Shown piece after piece: positions 1 through 7,208 of a stretch of DNA of 7,903 nt. The notes beneath the pieces are model-generated. The model saw nothing but the letters and a program-made list of their open reading frames with translations, did no database searches and had not been told where the DNA came from. Origin of the DNA: an uncultured Solobacterium sp. (lineage in GTDB: Bacteria > Bacillota_I > Bacilli_A > Erysipelotrichales > Erysipelotrichaceae). Each line of letters begins with the position of its first letter. The first letter of the stretch is position 1. Position numbers and translations under genes: made by a program. The stretch is from NCBI GenBank assembly GCA_927911475.1, contig CAKMPP010000159.1, positions 1-7,903 on the forward strand, given 5' to 3'.

Positions 1-1298
1 TACACTTCACAGGTGACATGCACGCAATCACAACAGCCAATAACTTGATCGCAGCTATCTTAGACAATTCAATCTTCCAAGGAAATCCACTCAATATTGA
101 CCCAACAAGAGTGACATGGAAGCGCTGTTTAGATATGAATGTATCGTACATTACGCGATATTACAATTGCGCAGAAGAAAAAAATCAATGGTGTTGAAAG
201 AGAAGATCACTTTGTAATTACAGTCGCTTCTGAAGTAATGGCTATTTTATGCCTTTCAAAAGACTTACAGGATTTTGAAAGAGAATTGGTAGAGCGGTTG
301 TTGCGTACACATATGATGATCAACCGGTGACTGTAAATGATATTCAAGCTGCTGGTGCTGCAACTGTCGTTATGAAGGAAGCTATCAATCCTAACTTAGT
401 ACAGACTTTAGAACATACTCCAACATTCATTCATGGTGGACCATTCGCAAATATTGCGCATGGATGTAATTCAGTTATCGCAACGAAGATGGCTTTAAAA
501 CTAGCAGATTATGTTGTGACAGAAGCAGGCTTTGGCGCAGATCTAGGTGCTGAGAAATTCTTGGATATTAAGTGCCGCTTAGCAGAATTGAACCCTTCTG
601 CAGTTGTAGTAGTCGCAACCATTCGTGCTCTAAAAATGCATGGTGGTGTTGAACAAGAAAATCTTGATCAACCAAATGTTGAAGCGATGCTTGCAGGTGC
701 GAAGAACTTACAAAAACATATTGAAACAGTTCAAAGTTTCAAACTCCCATTTATCGTTGCTATCAATAAGTTTGCAAAAGATAGTAAAGAAGAAGTGGAT
801 GCCCTACTTACATGGTGTCATGAAAATAACTATCCAGTTGCGGAAGCTGATGGATGGGCAAAAGGTGGCGATGGTATGTTAGATCTAGCAAATAAGGTTG
901 TGGATATTACAGACCATGCATGCAAGTACCAACCAATCTATGATGTGAATGATTCCATTGAAACTAAAATCACAAAGATTTGTGAAACAGTATATGGTTC
1001 ACCACATGTAGAATTTAGTGAACTAACAAATACAAAGATTCAGGACTTTATCAAACATGGATGGGATAAACTACCAGTATGCATGGCAAAGACACCATTA
1101 TCACTGAGTGATGATCCTACTCTAAAGGGAAGACCAGAAAACTTTGTAACACATATTACAGATATCTCAGTATCTGCTGGTGCCGGCTTTGTGGTTGTTT
1201 ATACAGGCAATGTACTCACAATGCCAGGACTTCCAAAAGTTCCAGCAGCAGTGAATATGGGAATTGATGAAAATGGAGAGACCTACGGCTTATTCTAA
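1..1298 (+). CDS. fhs: Formate-tetrahydrofolate ligase, 5'-truncated by window edge, two frameshifts
   Basis: Catalyses ATP-dependent formylation of tetrahydrofolate with formate to give 10-formyl-THF, feeding cytosolic one-carbon metabolism. The first full codon is at 3 and about 431 residues are present, roughly residues 126 to the end of a family usually near 556 aa. Recognisable FTHFS blocks are FTGDMHAITTANNL at the left edge, FIHGGPFANIAHGCNS (from about 454), DYVVTEAGFGADLGAEKF (from about 508), TIRALKMHGG (about 619) and the C-terminal GLF. The reading frame breaks twice. One extra base (T142) follows DMN, where GAT-CGT would restore DMNDRTLRDI. One G is missing at 288-289, where GGG would restore ERELGRAVVAYTYDDQP. 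The two shifts cancel, and the 1008 bases after the second are open to the TAA at 1296. The shifts look like sequence errors rather than decay because every flanking block is conserved. Family identification is secure. Confidence 0.95.
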
Positions 1299-1307
1299 TT
1301 AAGATAG

Positions 1308-1317
1308 AAAGGAGGAA
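1308..1317 (+). promoter_or_regulatory. Strong ribosome binding site for the PUA/EVE-like gene
   Basis: AAAGGAGGAA is a near-perfect Shine-Dalgarno sequence, with GGAGG ending 7 bases before the ATG at 1323. It fixes that start codon and shows the gene is translated on its own, although it lies only 24 bp after the fhs stop. Confidence 0.85.
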
Positions 1318-1322
1318 TCGTA

Positions 1323-2219
1323 ATGGGATCTATTGCATATGTAACAGATGAAAATATGCTTGCATATCATCGTTTGTGTCGAAACCAATCGATACTCTTT
1401 TGGCGACTATCCAATAAGAAGTTTACAGATTTCCACAAAGGAGATTTACTATTCTTCTTTGCAAGACCAAATCATGGACGTAAGAAGGCGCTGATTGGCT
1501 ATGCACATTATGATTCCGAAATAATTCTTTCACTTAAGCAGATGTGGAATCGCTATGGCGATTCCACTGGATATGACACACAAGATGGGCTCTACGCAGC
1601 GATAGAAAAAGCATCCCGTGGAAATATACCACCACAGATGAATTGTTTATATCTAACAAACGTTGTGTTCTTTTTATCACCTGTCTATCCAGAAGATGTA
1701 GGTATTTCTATACAAAACAATCTTGAAAGCTATTGTTATCTAGATAAAGATAGTCCAAAGATAACTGCCAAGATTTTACAACAAGCACAAAAACATGGCG
1801 TCGACATCTGGAGTGCAAATCCAAATATCACTCCAGAAGAAATCTTTAAAGAAGATGCCACAAAACATTATCTAGCAGTTATCTCTCAAGAGATTGGCCA
1901 AGATAGTGGAAACGAAAGACAACAACGTACGCTTGAAAAGTATGCAAAACAGAAAGCGAAAGAATCTGGTTGGGAGTTAATTCGTGGTAGTAATACAGAA
2001 TGTATTCGTTTGGACGGAAGTGAAATACAAATTGCGATTCCGTTTGTATCACAAGTAAAAGAGCAACCCCAGAAGATTCGAGAATATATAGGAAGGCTAA
2101 CGATGTATCGTTTGTTGGCCAAGCATCAGGGTTTGGAAGGCAAAATCAGATTTGAAATACTTTCCCCAAAAATACCTGACGTATTAAAGGAAATGGTGGA
2201 AGAAATAAACAATGAGTGA
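1323..2219 (+). CDS. Uncharacterised 298-aa protein, PUA/EVE-like N-terminal domain and nuclease-fold-like C-terminal domain
   Basis: I do not recognise a named family. Residues about 20-130 resemble the PUA-like/EVE-type fold. They show an aromatic strand (ILFWR, 24-28), then F..F..GDLLFFFA (34-47), a K-rich turn leading to LIGYAHY (57-63), a W..YG helix end (75-79), and later LYLTNVVFFLSP (109-120). In related folds this pattern binds modified bases in nucleic acid. Residues about 197-298 read as helix-strand-strand-strand-helix-strand-helix: a charged helix 197-214, strands WELIRG and ECIRLDGSEIQIAI, then helix REYIGRLTMYRLLA followed by KIRFEIL. This order resembles a PD-(D/E)XK nuclease core, but the signature is D231...Q236-I-A238, so the catalytic lysine is missing. 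There is no signal peptide or membrane segment. The ORF is intact with a strong RBS. Its last 8 bases overlap the mnmG start, suggesting translational coupling. A role in nucleic-acid or modified-base recognition is inference only. Confidence 0.75.
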   Translation: MGSIAYVTDENMLAYHRLCRNQSILFWRLSNKKFTDFHKGDLLFFFARPNHGRKKALIGYAHYDSEIILSLKQMWNRYGDSTGYDTQDGLYAAIEKASRGNIPPQMNCLYLTNVVFFLSPVYPEDVGISIQNNLESYCYLDKDSPKITAKILQQAQKHGVDIWSANPNITPEEIFKEDATKHYLAVISQEIGQDSGNERQQRTLEKYAKQKAKESGWELIRGSNTECIRLDGSEIQIAIPFVSQVKEQPQKIREYIGRLTMYRLLAKHQGLEGKIRFEILSPKIPDVLKEMVEEINNE

Positions 2220-4088
2220 TTTTGATATTATTGTCATTGGTGGTGGTCATGCAGGTATTGAAGCTGCACTAGCTGCTGCACGACTAAAAAAAGAAAACAT
2301 GTCTTCTTACATTGAAGATAGAAAATATTGGAAAGATGCCATGTAATCCATCTGTAGGTGGACCAGCAAAAGGAATTGTTGTAAGAGAAATTGACGCCTT
2401 AGGCGGACAAATGGCGATTACCGCCGATAAGACAGCACTGCAATTCAAGATGTTAAATGGCGCAAAAGGCCCAGGTGTACGTGCACTCCGTGTACAGTCA
2501 GATAAACTTGCATATAAGCGTATGATGCAAGATATCTGTTTACATCAAGAAAACCTAAGTGTGATTGAAGGTATGGCTAGCAGACTTAACGTAACAGACA
2601 ACAAAGTTACAGGTGTTACGCTAAAAGATGGAACTGTGATGAATGCCAAGATTGTGATTGTAACAACAGGTACATATATGGCGGGTGTAAATATGATTTC
2701 ATCAGAAGTTACACCCGGTGGTCCAGATTTAGAGCCAACAACGGGAGACTTATCAGAGTCTTTACGAGAGCTAGGATTAAAAACCTTCAGATTAAAGACA
2801 GGAACACCGCCGAGGATCTTGCGTTCATCCATTGATTTTAGCAAAGTTAAACTAGAACCAGGTACAGAAGGTTTCTTACATTTCTCAGAATTAACGACAA
2901 AAGAAGATGTATTACCATATGATAAACAAGTATCTTGTCATATGACCTATACAACTCCAGAAACACATGAATATATCTTAGATAACCTTAATAAATCCAG
3001 TATGTATTCTGGTGTCGTAAAGGGAGTTGGACCTCGTTATTGTCCATCTATCGAAGATAAACTTGTACGTTTCCAAGATAAACCAAGACATCTATTATTC
3101 TTGGAGCCAGAATCACTGGAGTTAGATACCATTTACCTACAAGGATTCTCTACATCACTTCCAAGAGATATCCAAGAACGTATGGTTCATTCATTACCAG
3201 GCTTCGAAAATGCAGTAATTAAAAAATATGCATATGCAATTGAATACGATGCAATCGATCCAATTCAAATGAAGCCAAGTTTTGAATCAAAGGTGATTGA
3301 AAATCTATTTACAGCAGGTCAAGTGAACGGAACTTCAGGCTATGAAGAAGCTGCTGGACAAGGACTACTTGCGGGAATAAACGCATGTATGAAACTTGAT
3401 GGAAAAGAACCACTCATTCTAGCAAGAAATGAAGCGTATATTGGAGTCATGGTTGATGATTTAACAACCAAGGGTACATTAGAACCATATCGCTTATTAA
3501 CATCCCGTGCAGAGTTTAGATTGTTATTAAGACATGATAACGCTGATCAAAGATTAATTGAATATGGACGCCAAGTTGGACTTGTCAGTCAAAAAAGATA
3601 TGATGCATACCTTGAAAAGATGGAGAATGTGAAGAAGTTAATACAACATCTATCTGAAACAACATTCGTACAAGATGAGGAAAAGATACATGCATACCTT
3701 ACTTCATTAGGATATGAAAGTGATGCACATATTGGTATTAATGGAATTGATTTAGTAAAACGTCCAAACGTCACAACAAAAAGAACTTCTCGCTACGATT
3801 GGAGAAGAAGTAGATGAAGAAATTGCTAACCAATGTGATATCGAACTAAAATATGCAGGTTATATCGATAAGGCAAAACGAGAAGCTAATAAACTAAAAG
3901 AGATGGAAGGTATCAAACTGGGTGTTGATTTCAATTATGATGAGGTTGATAACTTATCCATTGAAGGAAGACAAAAGCTAATGAAGTATAAACCAGCTAC
4001 AATGGGACAGGCATCCAGAATATCGGGTGTTAACCCAGCTGATATCGCGGTACTTGCGATTGCCATTAAACAAGGAAAAGGAAGATAA
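2212..4088 (+). CDS. mnmG: tRNA uridine-5-carboxymethylaminomethyl modification enzyme MnmG (GidA), two frameshifts
   Basis: FAD-dependent subunit that works with the GTPase MnmE to install (carboxymethyl)aminomethyl groups at U34 of certain tRNAs, using methylene-THF, FAD and NADH. The ATG at 2212 gives MSDFDIIVIGGGHAGIEAA with the dinucleotide-binding GGGHAG at residues 10-15. MPCNPSVGGPAKG follows at about 42-54, then AGQVNGTSGYEEAAGQG (about 368-384), LTSRAEFRLLLRHDNADQRL (about 429-448), and the C-terminal SRISGVNPADIAVLAIAIKQ, a region implicated in MnmE contact. The corrected length is 624 aa, normal for the family. There is one extra A in the A7 run at 2286-2292 (A6 gives RLKKKTCLL) and one extra A in the A5 run at 3778-3782 (A4 gives TTKELLATIGEE). 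A GGTGGA sequence at 2195-2200 is a modest RBS. The start overlaps the preceding gene by 8 bp. mnmE is not adjacent. Confidence 0.96.
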
Positions 4089-4091
4089 GAA

Positions 4092-4728
4092 ATGAAATAT
4101 ACAGATGTAGTATCAAATGTAAATGTCTATGGTATGGATTCAGCAGTTATGGGTTCAAAATATCCTATGGCAGTTGATTTAACAAAAGTAGATGGAACAA
4201 TCGTTCCGCGTACACACGCACTAGCAAGCGCAAAACCAGGAAGTGGACATGATAACTTCTTAAATGGAATTATCGTACAGTTCGACCTCACATTTACAAA
4301 TAAAGCATGGGTAGAGGCGGAGCGTTATCACTTCCTAGACTTTATTAGTTCTCAATCTACAATGCACCGTATCACAAAGTTCAACTTAGATGAGGTGTAT
4401 ATCTCTTATACAGATCCACGTATTATCGAAATCATGAAAGAAAAGGTTAATTCCTATAATGAATTAACACAGAAGATTTCTGATAAAAAAATTAGCTGGA
4501 GAAGATATTACAGCGTTGAATGAAGAAGCAAAAGTAAAATATCTTGAGATTCTCTATTCTAATCCAGCAGGTTTTAGAATTACTGCACGTATGACAACAA
4601 ACTACCGTCAGCTCAAGACAATTTATGCACAGCGCAAGACACACCGCTTACCAGAATGGCGTGCATTCTGTGATTGGGTAGAGACATTACCAAATGCATC
4701 ATTTATTGTAAATAGTGAGTTAAAATAA
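4092..4728 (+). CDS. Divergent ThyX-like protein of unknown function, one frameshift
   Basis: Corrected length is 211 aa. The pattern recalls flavin-dependent thymidylate synthase ThyX. SGHDNFLNGIIVQFDLTF (51-68) sits where ThyX has GH...E...F.F. ERYHFLDFISSQSTMHR (77-93) sits where the RHRxxSxNxxSxR signature lies. PAGFRITARMTTNYRQLKTI with RKTHRLPEWRAFCDWVE (158-197) sits where the NxRxLxHFLxLR...AQWEIR segment lies. The catalytic RHR is replaced by RYH and spacing to the serine differs, so thymidylate synthase activity should not be assumed. The family link is from reading alone. One extra A in the A7 run at 4485-4491 breaks the frame. Six A's join SDKK to LAGEDITALNEEAKVKYLEI, and the second piece is open to the TAA at 4726. 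The ATG at 4092 follows AAAGGAAG (4077-4084) by 7 bases and lies 3 bp after the mnmG stop, so it is cotranscribed with mnmG. A phage-derived homologue is another possibility. Confidence 0.65.
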
Positions 4729-4743
4729 GGATTATTTACAATT

Positions 4744-4766
4744 TGTGGAAAACTATTTTATCCACA
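4744..4766. repeat. DnaA-box inverted module 1
   Basis: TGTGGAAAA (4744-4752), 5-bp spacer CTATT, TTATCCACA (4758-4766). The right half is an exact consensus DnaA box and the left half is a reverse box with one mismatch. The outer six bases TGTGGA and TCCACA are perfectly complementary. Confidence 0.85.
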
Positions 4767-4790
4767 AATAATATAAAATATTTTAAATAT
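4766..4790. other. 25-bp A/T-only stretch, candidate unwinding element
   Basis: Every base from 4766 to 4790 is A or T, and the stretch contains the 12-bp palindrome TAAAATATTTTA (4774-4785). It joins DnaA modules 1 and 2 directly, sharing one base with each. Such stretches next to DnaA boxes often serve as the duplex unwinding element at origins, but they can also just be promoter-like A/T DNA. Position and composition are seen; function is inferred. Confidence 0.5.
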
Positions 4791-4812
4791 GTGGAAAAAC
4801 AAATTATCCACA
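4790..4812. repeat. DnaA-box inverted module 2
   Basis: TGTGGAAAA (4790-4798), 5-bp spacer ACAAA, TTATCCACA (4804-4812). Both half-sites are identical to those of module 1, at the same spacing and 46 bp further on; only the spacer differs. Two bases separate it from module 3, and across that junction TCCACAATTGTGGA (4807-4820) is a perfect 14-bp palindrome. Confidence 0.85.
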
Positions 4813-4814
4813 AT

Positions 4815-4837
4815 TGTGGAGAAAAAAGTTATCAACA
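4815..4837. repeat. DnaA-box inverted module 3, degenerate
   Basis: TGTGGAGAA (4815-4823), 5-bp spacer AAAAG, TTATCAACA (4829-4837). Each half-site is one substitution away from its counterpart in modules 1 and 2, while the 9-5-9 geometry is kept. It probably represents a weaker pair of DnaA sites. Confidence 0.75.
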
Positions 4838-4892
4838 TATTTTCATCTTTCACAAGGAACGTGATGGTGATAGAATAGGTCACACAGAGATT

Positions 4893-5592
4893 ATGACAAT
4901 ACAAGAACTGATAGAAAAAAGCAGCAGAGCTACAAATTTCATTGTCAGAAACACAGGTTAAACAACTTGAACAATACGCCCAACTTTTGGTTGAGTGGAA
5001 CGAGAAAATGAATCTCACAGCCATCACGGAACATGGTGAAATATTAGAGAAACATTTCTATGATTCTATCTTGCCATTAGGAAAAGGTAAGATATTTGGA
5101 AAAGTAGCAGATATTGGAACTGGGGCGGGATTTCCAGGATTGGTTTGGAAAATAGTCAAACCAGAATTAGATGTGTCACTCATTGAACCAACAGGAAAAC
5201 GGTGCACATTCCTACAAGAAGTCATTGATCAACTGCATTTAGAAAACATCCATGTTTATAACACACGTGCAGAAGAACAGGTCAAAACAGACCGTGAATT
5301 GTACGATGTGGTTACTGCTAGAGCAGTCGCAAACTTACGAGTCTTATCCGAATTATGCATTCCACTAGTCAAAGTAAATGGATTATTCCTGGCGATGAAG
5401 GGTATGCAAGGTAATGCGGAAGCGAAAGAAGCAGCACATGCGACCAAGGTGCTTGGTGTAGAGCTAGAAGAAACACAGGATACATCTTTATATACAGGAG
5501 ATATGCGGGTGAACTTATACTACCGCAAGCTAAGTCACACGCCACAACAATATCCACGCAATTACGGGCAAATAAAAAAGAAGCCTTTATAA
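4893..5592 (+). CDS. rsmG: 16S rRNA (guanine-527-N7) methyltransferase RsmG (GidB), one frameshift
   Basis: SAM-dependent methyltransferase that makes m7G527 in the 530 loop of 16S rRNA in the small subunit. The ATG at 4893 gives MTIQELIEK, and removing one A from the A6 run at 4915-4920 continues it as AAELQISLSETQVKQ, which aligns with family N-termini. Corrected length is 232 aa, usual for Bacillota. Family blocks are LLVEWNEKMNLTAIT (31-45), HFYDSI (54-59), the SAM-binding loop VADIGTGAGFPG (71-82), the strand ending in SLIEPTGKRCTFL (95-107) and YDVVTARAVANLRVL (137-151). The C-terminal NYGQIKKKPL is also typical. The RBS is weak (ACAGAGA just before the ATG). A better AAGGAA at 4854-4859 precedes only a 4-codon reading frame at 4864-4878. 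It is the first gene after the DnaA-box cluster and heads the noc-parAB operon. Confidence 0.95.
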
Positions 5593-5599
5593 GGGAGGG
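5592..5599 (+). promoter_or_regulatory. Ribosome binding site of noc, overlapping the rsmG stop
   Basis: AGGGAGGG begins at the last base of the rsmG TAA stop and ends 4 bases before the noc ATG at 5604. It fixes the start and suggests coupled translation of rsmG and noc. Confidence 0.8.
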
Positions 5600-5603
5600 T
5601 TAT

Positions 5604-6410
5604 ATGCCAAGTATTTTAAGTATATTTGATCGAAAAGATACCAATCGTATCGTAGATATCCCAACGGAAAAAATTGTTCCATCAAGATACCAACCAAGAT
5701 TGGTATTTGATGAAGAAGCTTTACGTGAATTAGCACTATCGATTAAAGAGAATGGATTAATTCAACCAATTACAGTTCGAAAAGTGAATGATATATACGA
5801 AATTATCACAGGGGAAAGAAGATTCCGTGCATGTAAGATGATTGGTTTTAAAGAAGTGCCATGTTATATCATGTCACCAAATGAAAGCCAAGCAGCACAA
5901 ATGGCTCTGGTTGAAAATATCCAACGTGAAAACTTAACCGCCATTGAAGAGGCGAAGAGCTACTTACAAATCATGCGTCAATCTGGATTAACACAAGAAC
6001 AGGTTGCACAAAAAGTAGGTAAGTCTCAATCCGCAGTAGCCAATAAGATTCGTCTATTAAATTTACCAATTGAGATTCAGGATGCAGTCATGGAATCAAA
6101 GATTACGGAACGTCATGCTCGCGCACTATTGACGGTGCCAAGCGATAGACAAAAAGAAGTATTCCATCATATCGTTGCAGCGAATTTAATGTAAGACAAA
6201 CCGAAGATTTTATCGCAAGTCTAGATGATATTCCTAAGAAGAAACATACACGTCAAAAAGACAAAAGGGTTCTCAAGAAATACACAGATTGCAGTAAATA
6301 CAATTCATCAAAGTATTAAGATGATTAATAAAATGGGTATTCAAGCAAAAGTAGAAACGGAAGATAGACCAGAAGAAGTATGCATGATCATCCGTTTCCC
6401 GAAGAAATAA
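5604..6410 (+). CDS. noc: Nucleoid occlusion protein Noc (ParB family), two compensating frameshifts
   Basis: ParB-family CTPase/DNA-binding protein that in Bacillus binds NBS sites, spreads, associates with the membrane and blocks FtsZ assembly over the nucleoid. Corrected length is 268 aa. A short, partly hydrophobic N-terminus (MPSILSIFDRK) could be the membrane-targeting helix. The ParB N-terminal domain follows with PSRYQPRLVF (26-35), the CTP-binding GERRFRA (70-76) and ENIQRENL (104-111). A helix-turn-helix covers about 128-154 (LTQEQVAQKVGKSQSAVANK). One base is missing near 6180-6182, where GCA-GAA would give HHIVAAEFNVRQTEDFI. One base is extra in the A4G3 run at about 6265-6271, which then opens KGFSRNTQIAVNTIHQSI and the C-terminal IIRFPKK typical of Noc. 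The middle piece of about 28 codons is read in another frame. The call as Noc rather than a second ParB rests on the position between rsmG and parA and on this C-terminus. Confidence 0.9.
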
Positions 6411-6411
6411 T

Positions 6412-6418
6412 AAGGGAG
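6412..6418 (+). promoter_or_regulatory. Ribosome binding site of parA
   Basis: AAGGGAG lies directly after the noc stop (6408-6410) and ends 7 bases before the ATG at 6426, supporting that start and operon linkage with noc. Confidence 0.75.
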
Positions 6419-6425
6419 AAGTATT

Positions 6426-7205
6426 ATGGGAAAGATCATTGCAATCGCAAACCAAAAGGGTGGTGTAGGTAAAACAACTACATCCATGAACCTAGCATCA
6501 GGTCTATCATATATTGGCAAAAGAGTCCTATTAGTAGACTTCGATCCACAGGGAAATGCGACTCATGGCATCGGAGCACATAAAGTAGGCTTTGAAAAGA
6601 CGGTATACGATATCTTGATGAGAGATGAAAACGTGGAAGATGTAAAAGTTACACTACAGATGCCACCATTAGATGTACTACCATCAACCATCGACTTATC
6701 TGGTGCAGATGTCGATATGGCACAATACGAAACAGGTCGTGAACAACTATTAAAGAGAAAACTAGAAGCAGTAAGAGATCAATATGATTACATCATTATT
6801 GATTGTCCACCAGCACTAGGTCTATTGAATACAAACGCGTTAACTGCAGCAGATTCTGTGATGATTCCGGTACAGTGTGAATACTTTGCACTAGAAGGAT
6901 TAACACAGCTATTAAGTACAATTCGTTTGGTTCAGAAATTATGGAATCCAAGACTATCTATCGAAGGCGTACTTTTAACAATGTTTGACGTACGTACCAA
7001 GTTATCGGTAGAAGTGCAACAAGAAGTACGTAAGTACTTTAAGGAAAAAGTTTACCACTGTTTTATCCCACGAAATGTACGCTTATCAGAAGCTCCATCT
7101 CGTGAACAATCAATTTTTGAGTATGATACCCGTTCGGAAGGTGCGCGTGCTTACGCACAACTTGTAAAAGAAGTAGTTACACAAAACGAAAGGATCAAAC
7201 GATAG
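6426..7205 (+). CDS. parA: Chromosome-partitioning ATPase ParA (Soj)
   Basis: Intact 259-aa ParA/MinD-type ATPase of normal length. As an ATP-bound dimer it binds nucleoid DNA non-specifically; ParB stimulates its ATPase, which drives origin segregation, and in Bacillus Soj also acts on DnaA. The deviant Walker A motif KGGVGKTT is at residues 11-18 with both lysines. LLVDFDPQGNAT (35-46) is the Walker A' region, and the Walker B strand is IIIDCPPALG (about 122-131). The C-terminal RNVRLSEAPSREQSI is characteristic of chromosomal Soj-like proteins. There is no N-terminal helix-turn-helix extension, unlike many plasmid ParA proteins, so this is the chromosomal type. parB starts 3 bp after its stop. 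Together with the preceding gene this makes it one of only two genes free of indels here apart from the PUA/EVE-like gene's own intact frame; that is, only this gene and the one at 1323 are unbroken. Confidence 0.97.
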   Translation: MGKIIAIANQKGGVGKTTTSMNLASGLSYIGKRVLLVDFDPQGNATHGIGAHKVGFEKTVYDILMRDENVEDVKVTLQMPPLDVLPSTIDLSGADVDMAQYETGREQLLKRKLEAVRDQYDYIIIDCPPALGLLNTNALTAADSVMIPVQCEYFALEGLTQLLSTIRLVQKLWNPRLSIEGVLLTMFDVRTKLSVEVQQEVRKYFKEKVYHCFIPRNVRLSEAPSREQSIFEYDTRSEGARAYAQLVKEVVTQNERIKR

Positions 7206-7208
7206 AAA

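Larger units (their letters stand above)
4729..4892. other. Intergenic DnaA-box cluster, candidate oriC element or DnaA regulatory region
   Basis: This 164-bp gap is the only sizeable non-coding stretch in the window. Between 4744 and 4837 it contains six 9-mers that match TTATCCACA or its complement exactly or with one mismatch. Forward boxes are at 4758-4766 and 4804-4812 (both exact) and 4829-4837 (TTATCAACA). Reverse boxes are at 4744-4752 and 4790-4798 (TGTGGAAAA) and 4815-4823 (TGTGGAGAA). They are paired head to head into three modules of equal geometry. DnaA-box clusters with an adjacent A/T-rich stretch are hallmarks of bacterial origins, and mnmG/rsmG/noc/parAB genes usually sit near oriC. 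The cluster could equally titrate DnaA or control the rsmG-noc-parAB operon that begins 56 bp downstream. No hairpin with a T-tract, and no convincing -35/-10 pair, was seen. Confidence 0.8.

Noticed and set aside
899..907. TGTGGATAT, one mismatch from a reverse DnaA box
   Set aside because: Isolated, inside conserved fhs coding sequence, and expected by chance at this A+T content.
2286..2297. A-rich runs at mnmG codon 26 and at 4485-4491 as programmed -1 ribosomal frameshift sites
   Set aside because: The correct downstream frame requires skipping one base (+1), whereas A-AAA-AAA slippage by -1 gives the wrong frame; excess A's are better explained as sequence error.
4744..4837. The inverted repeats as transcription terminators
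   Set aside because: The arms are only six fully paired bases around 11-base loops and no T-tract follows; the match to DnaA boxes explains the inverted symmetry better.
4743..4843. Weak promoter-like pairs, such as TTGTGG (4814-4819) with TATTTT (4838-4843)
   Set aside because: Poor matches at both boxes, and A/T-rich DNA gives many such pairs; a promoter for rsmG is likely here but cannot be placed.
4743..4961. A 72-codon + strand reading frame through the DnaA-box cluster
   Set aside because: Its first 50 codons are intergenic with no family resemblance; only the last part, from 4893, is coding, as the N-terminus of RsmG before the frameshift.
4758..5027. An 89-codon - strand reading frame antisense to the intergenic region and rsmG start
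   Set aside because: It overlaps the DnaA boxes and the conserved RsmG N-terminus, and its cysteine/phenylalanine-rich composition is typical of antisense reading.
5687..5706. 7-bp hairpin ATACCAA/TTGGTAT early in noc
   Set aside because: It encodes the conserved RYQPRLV segment of ParB-family proteins; the symmetry is probably incidental.
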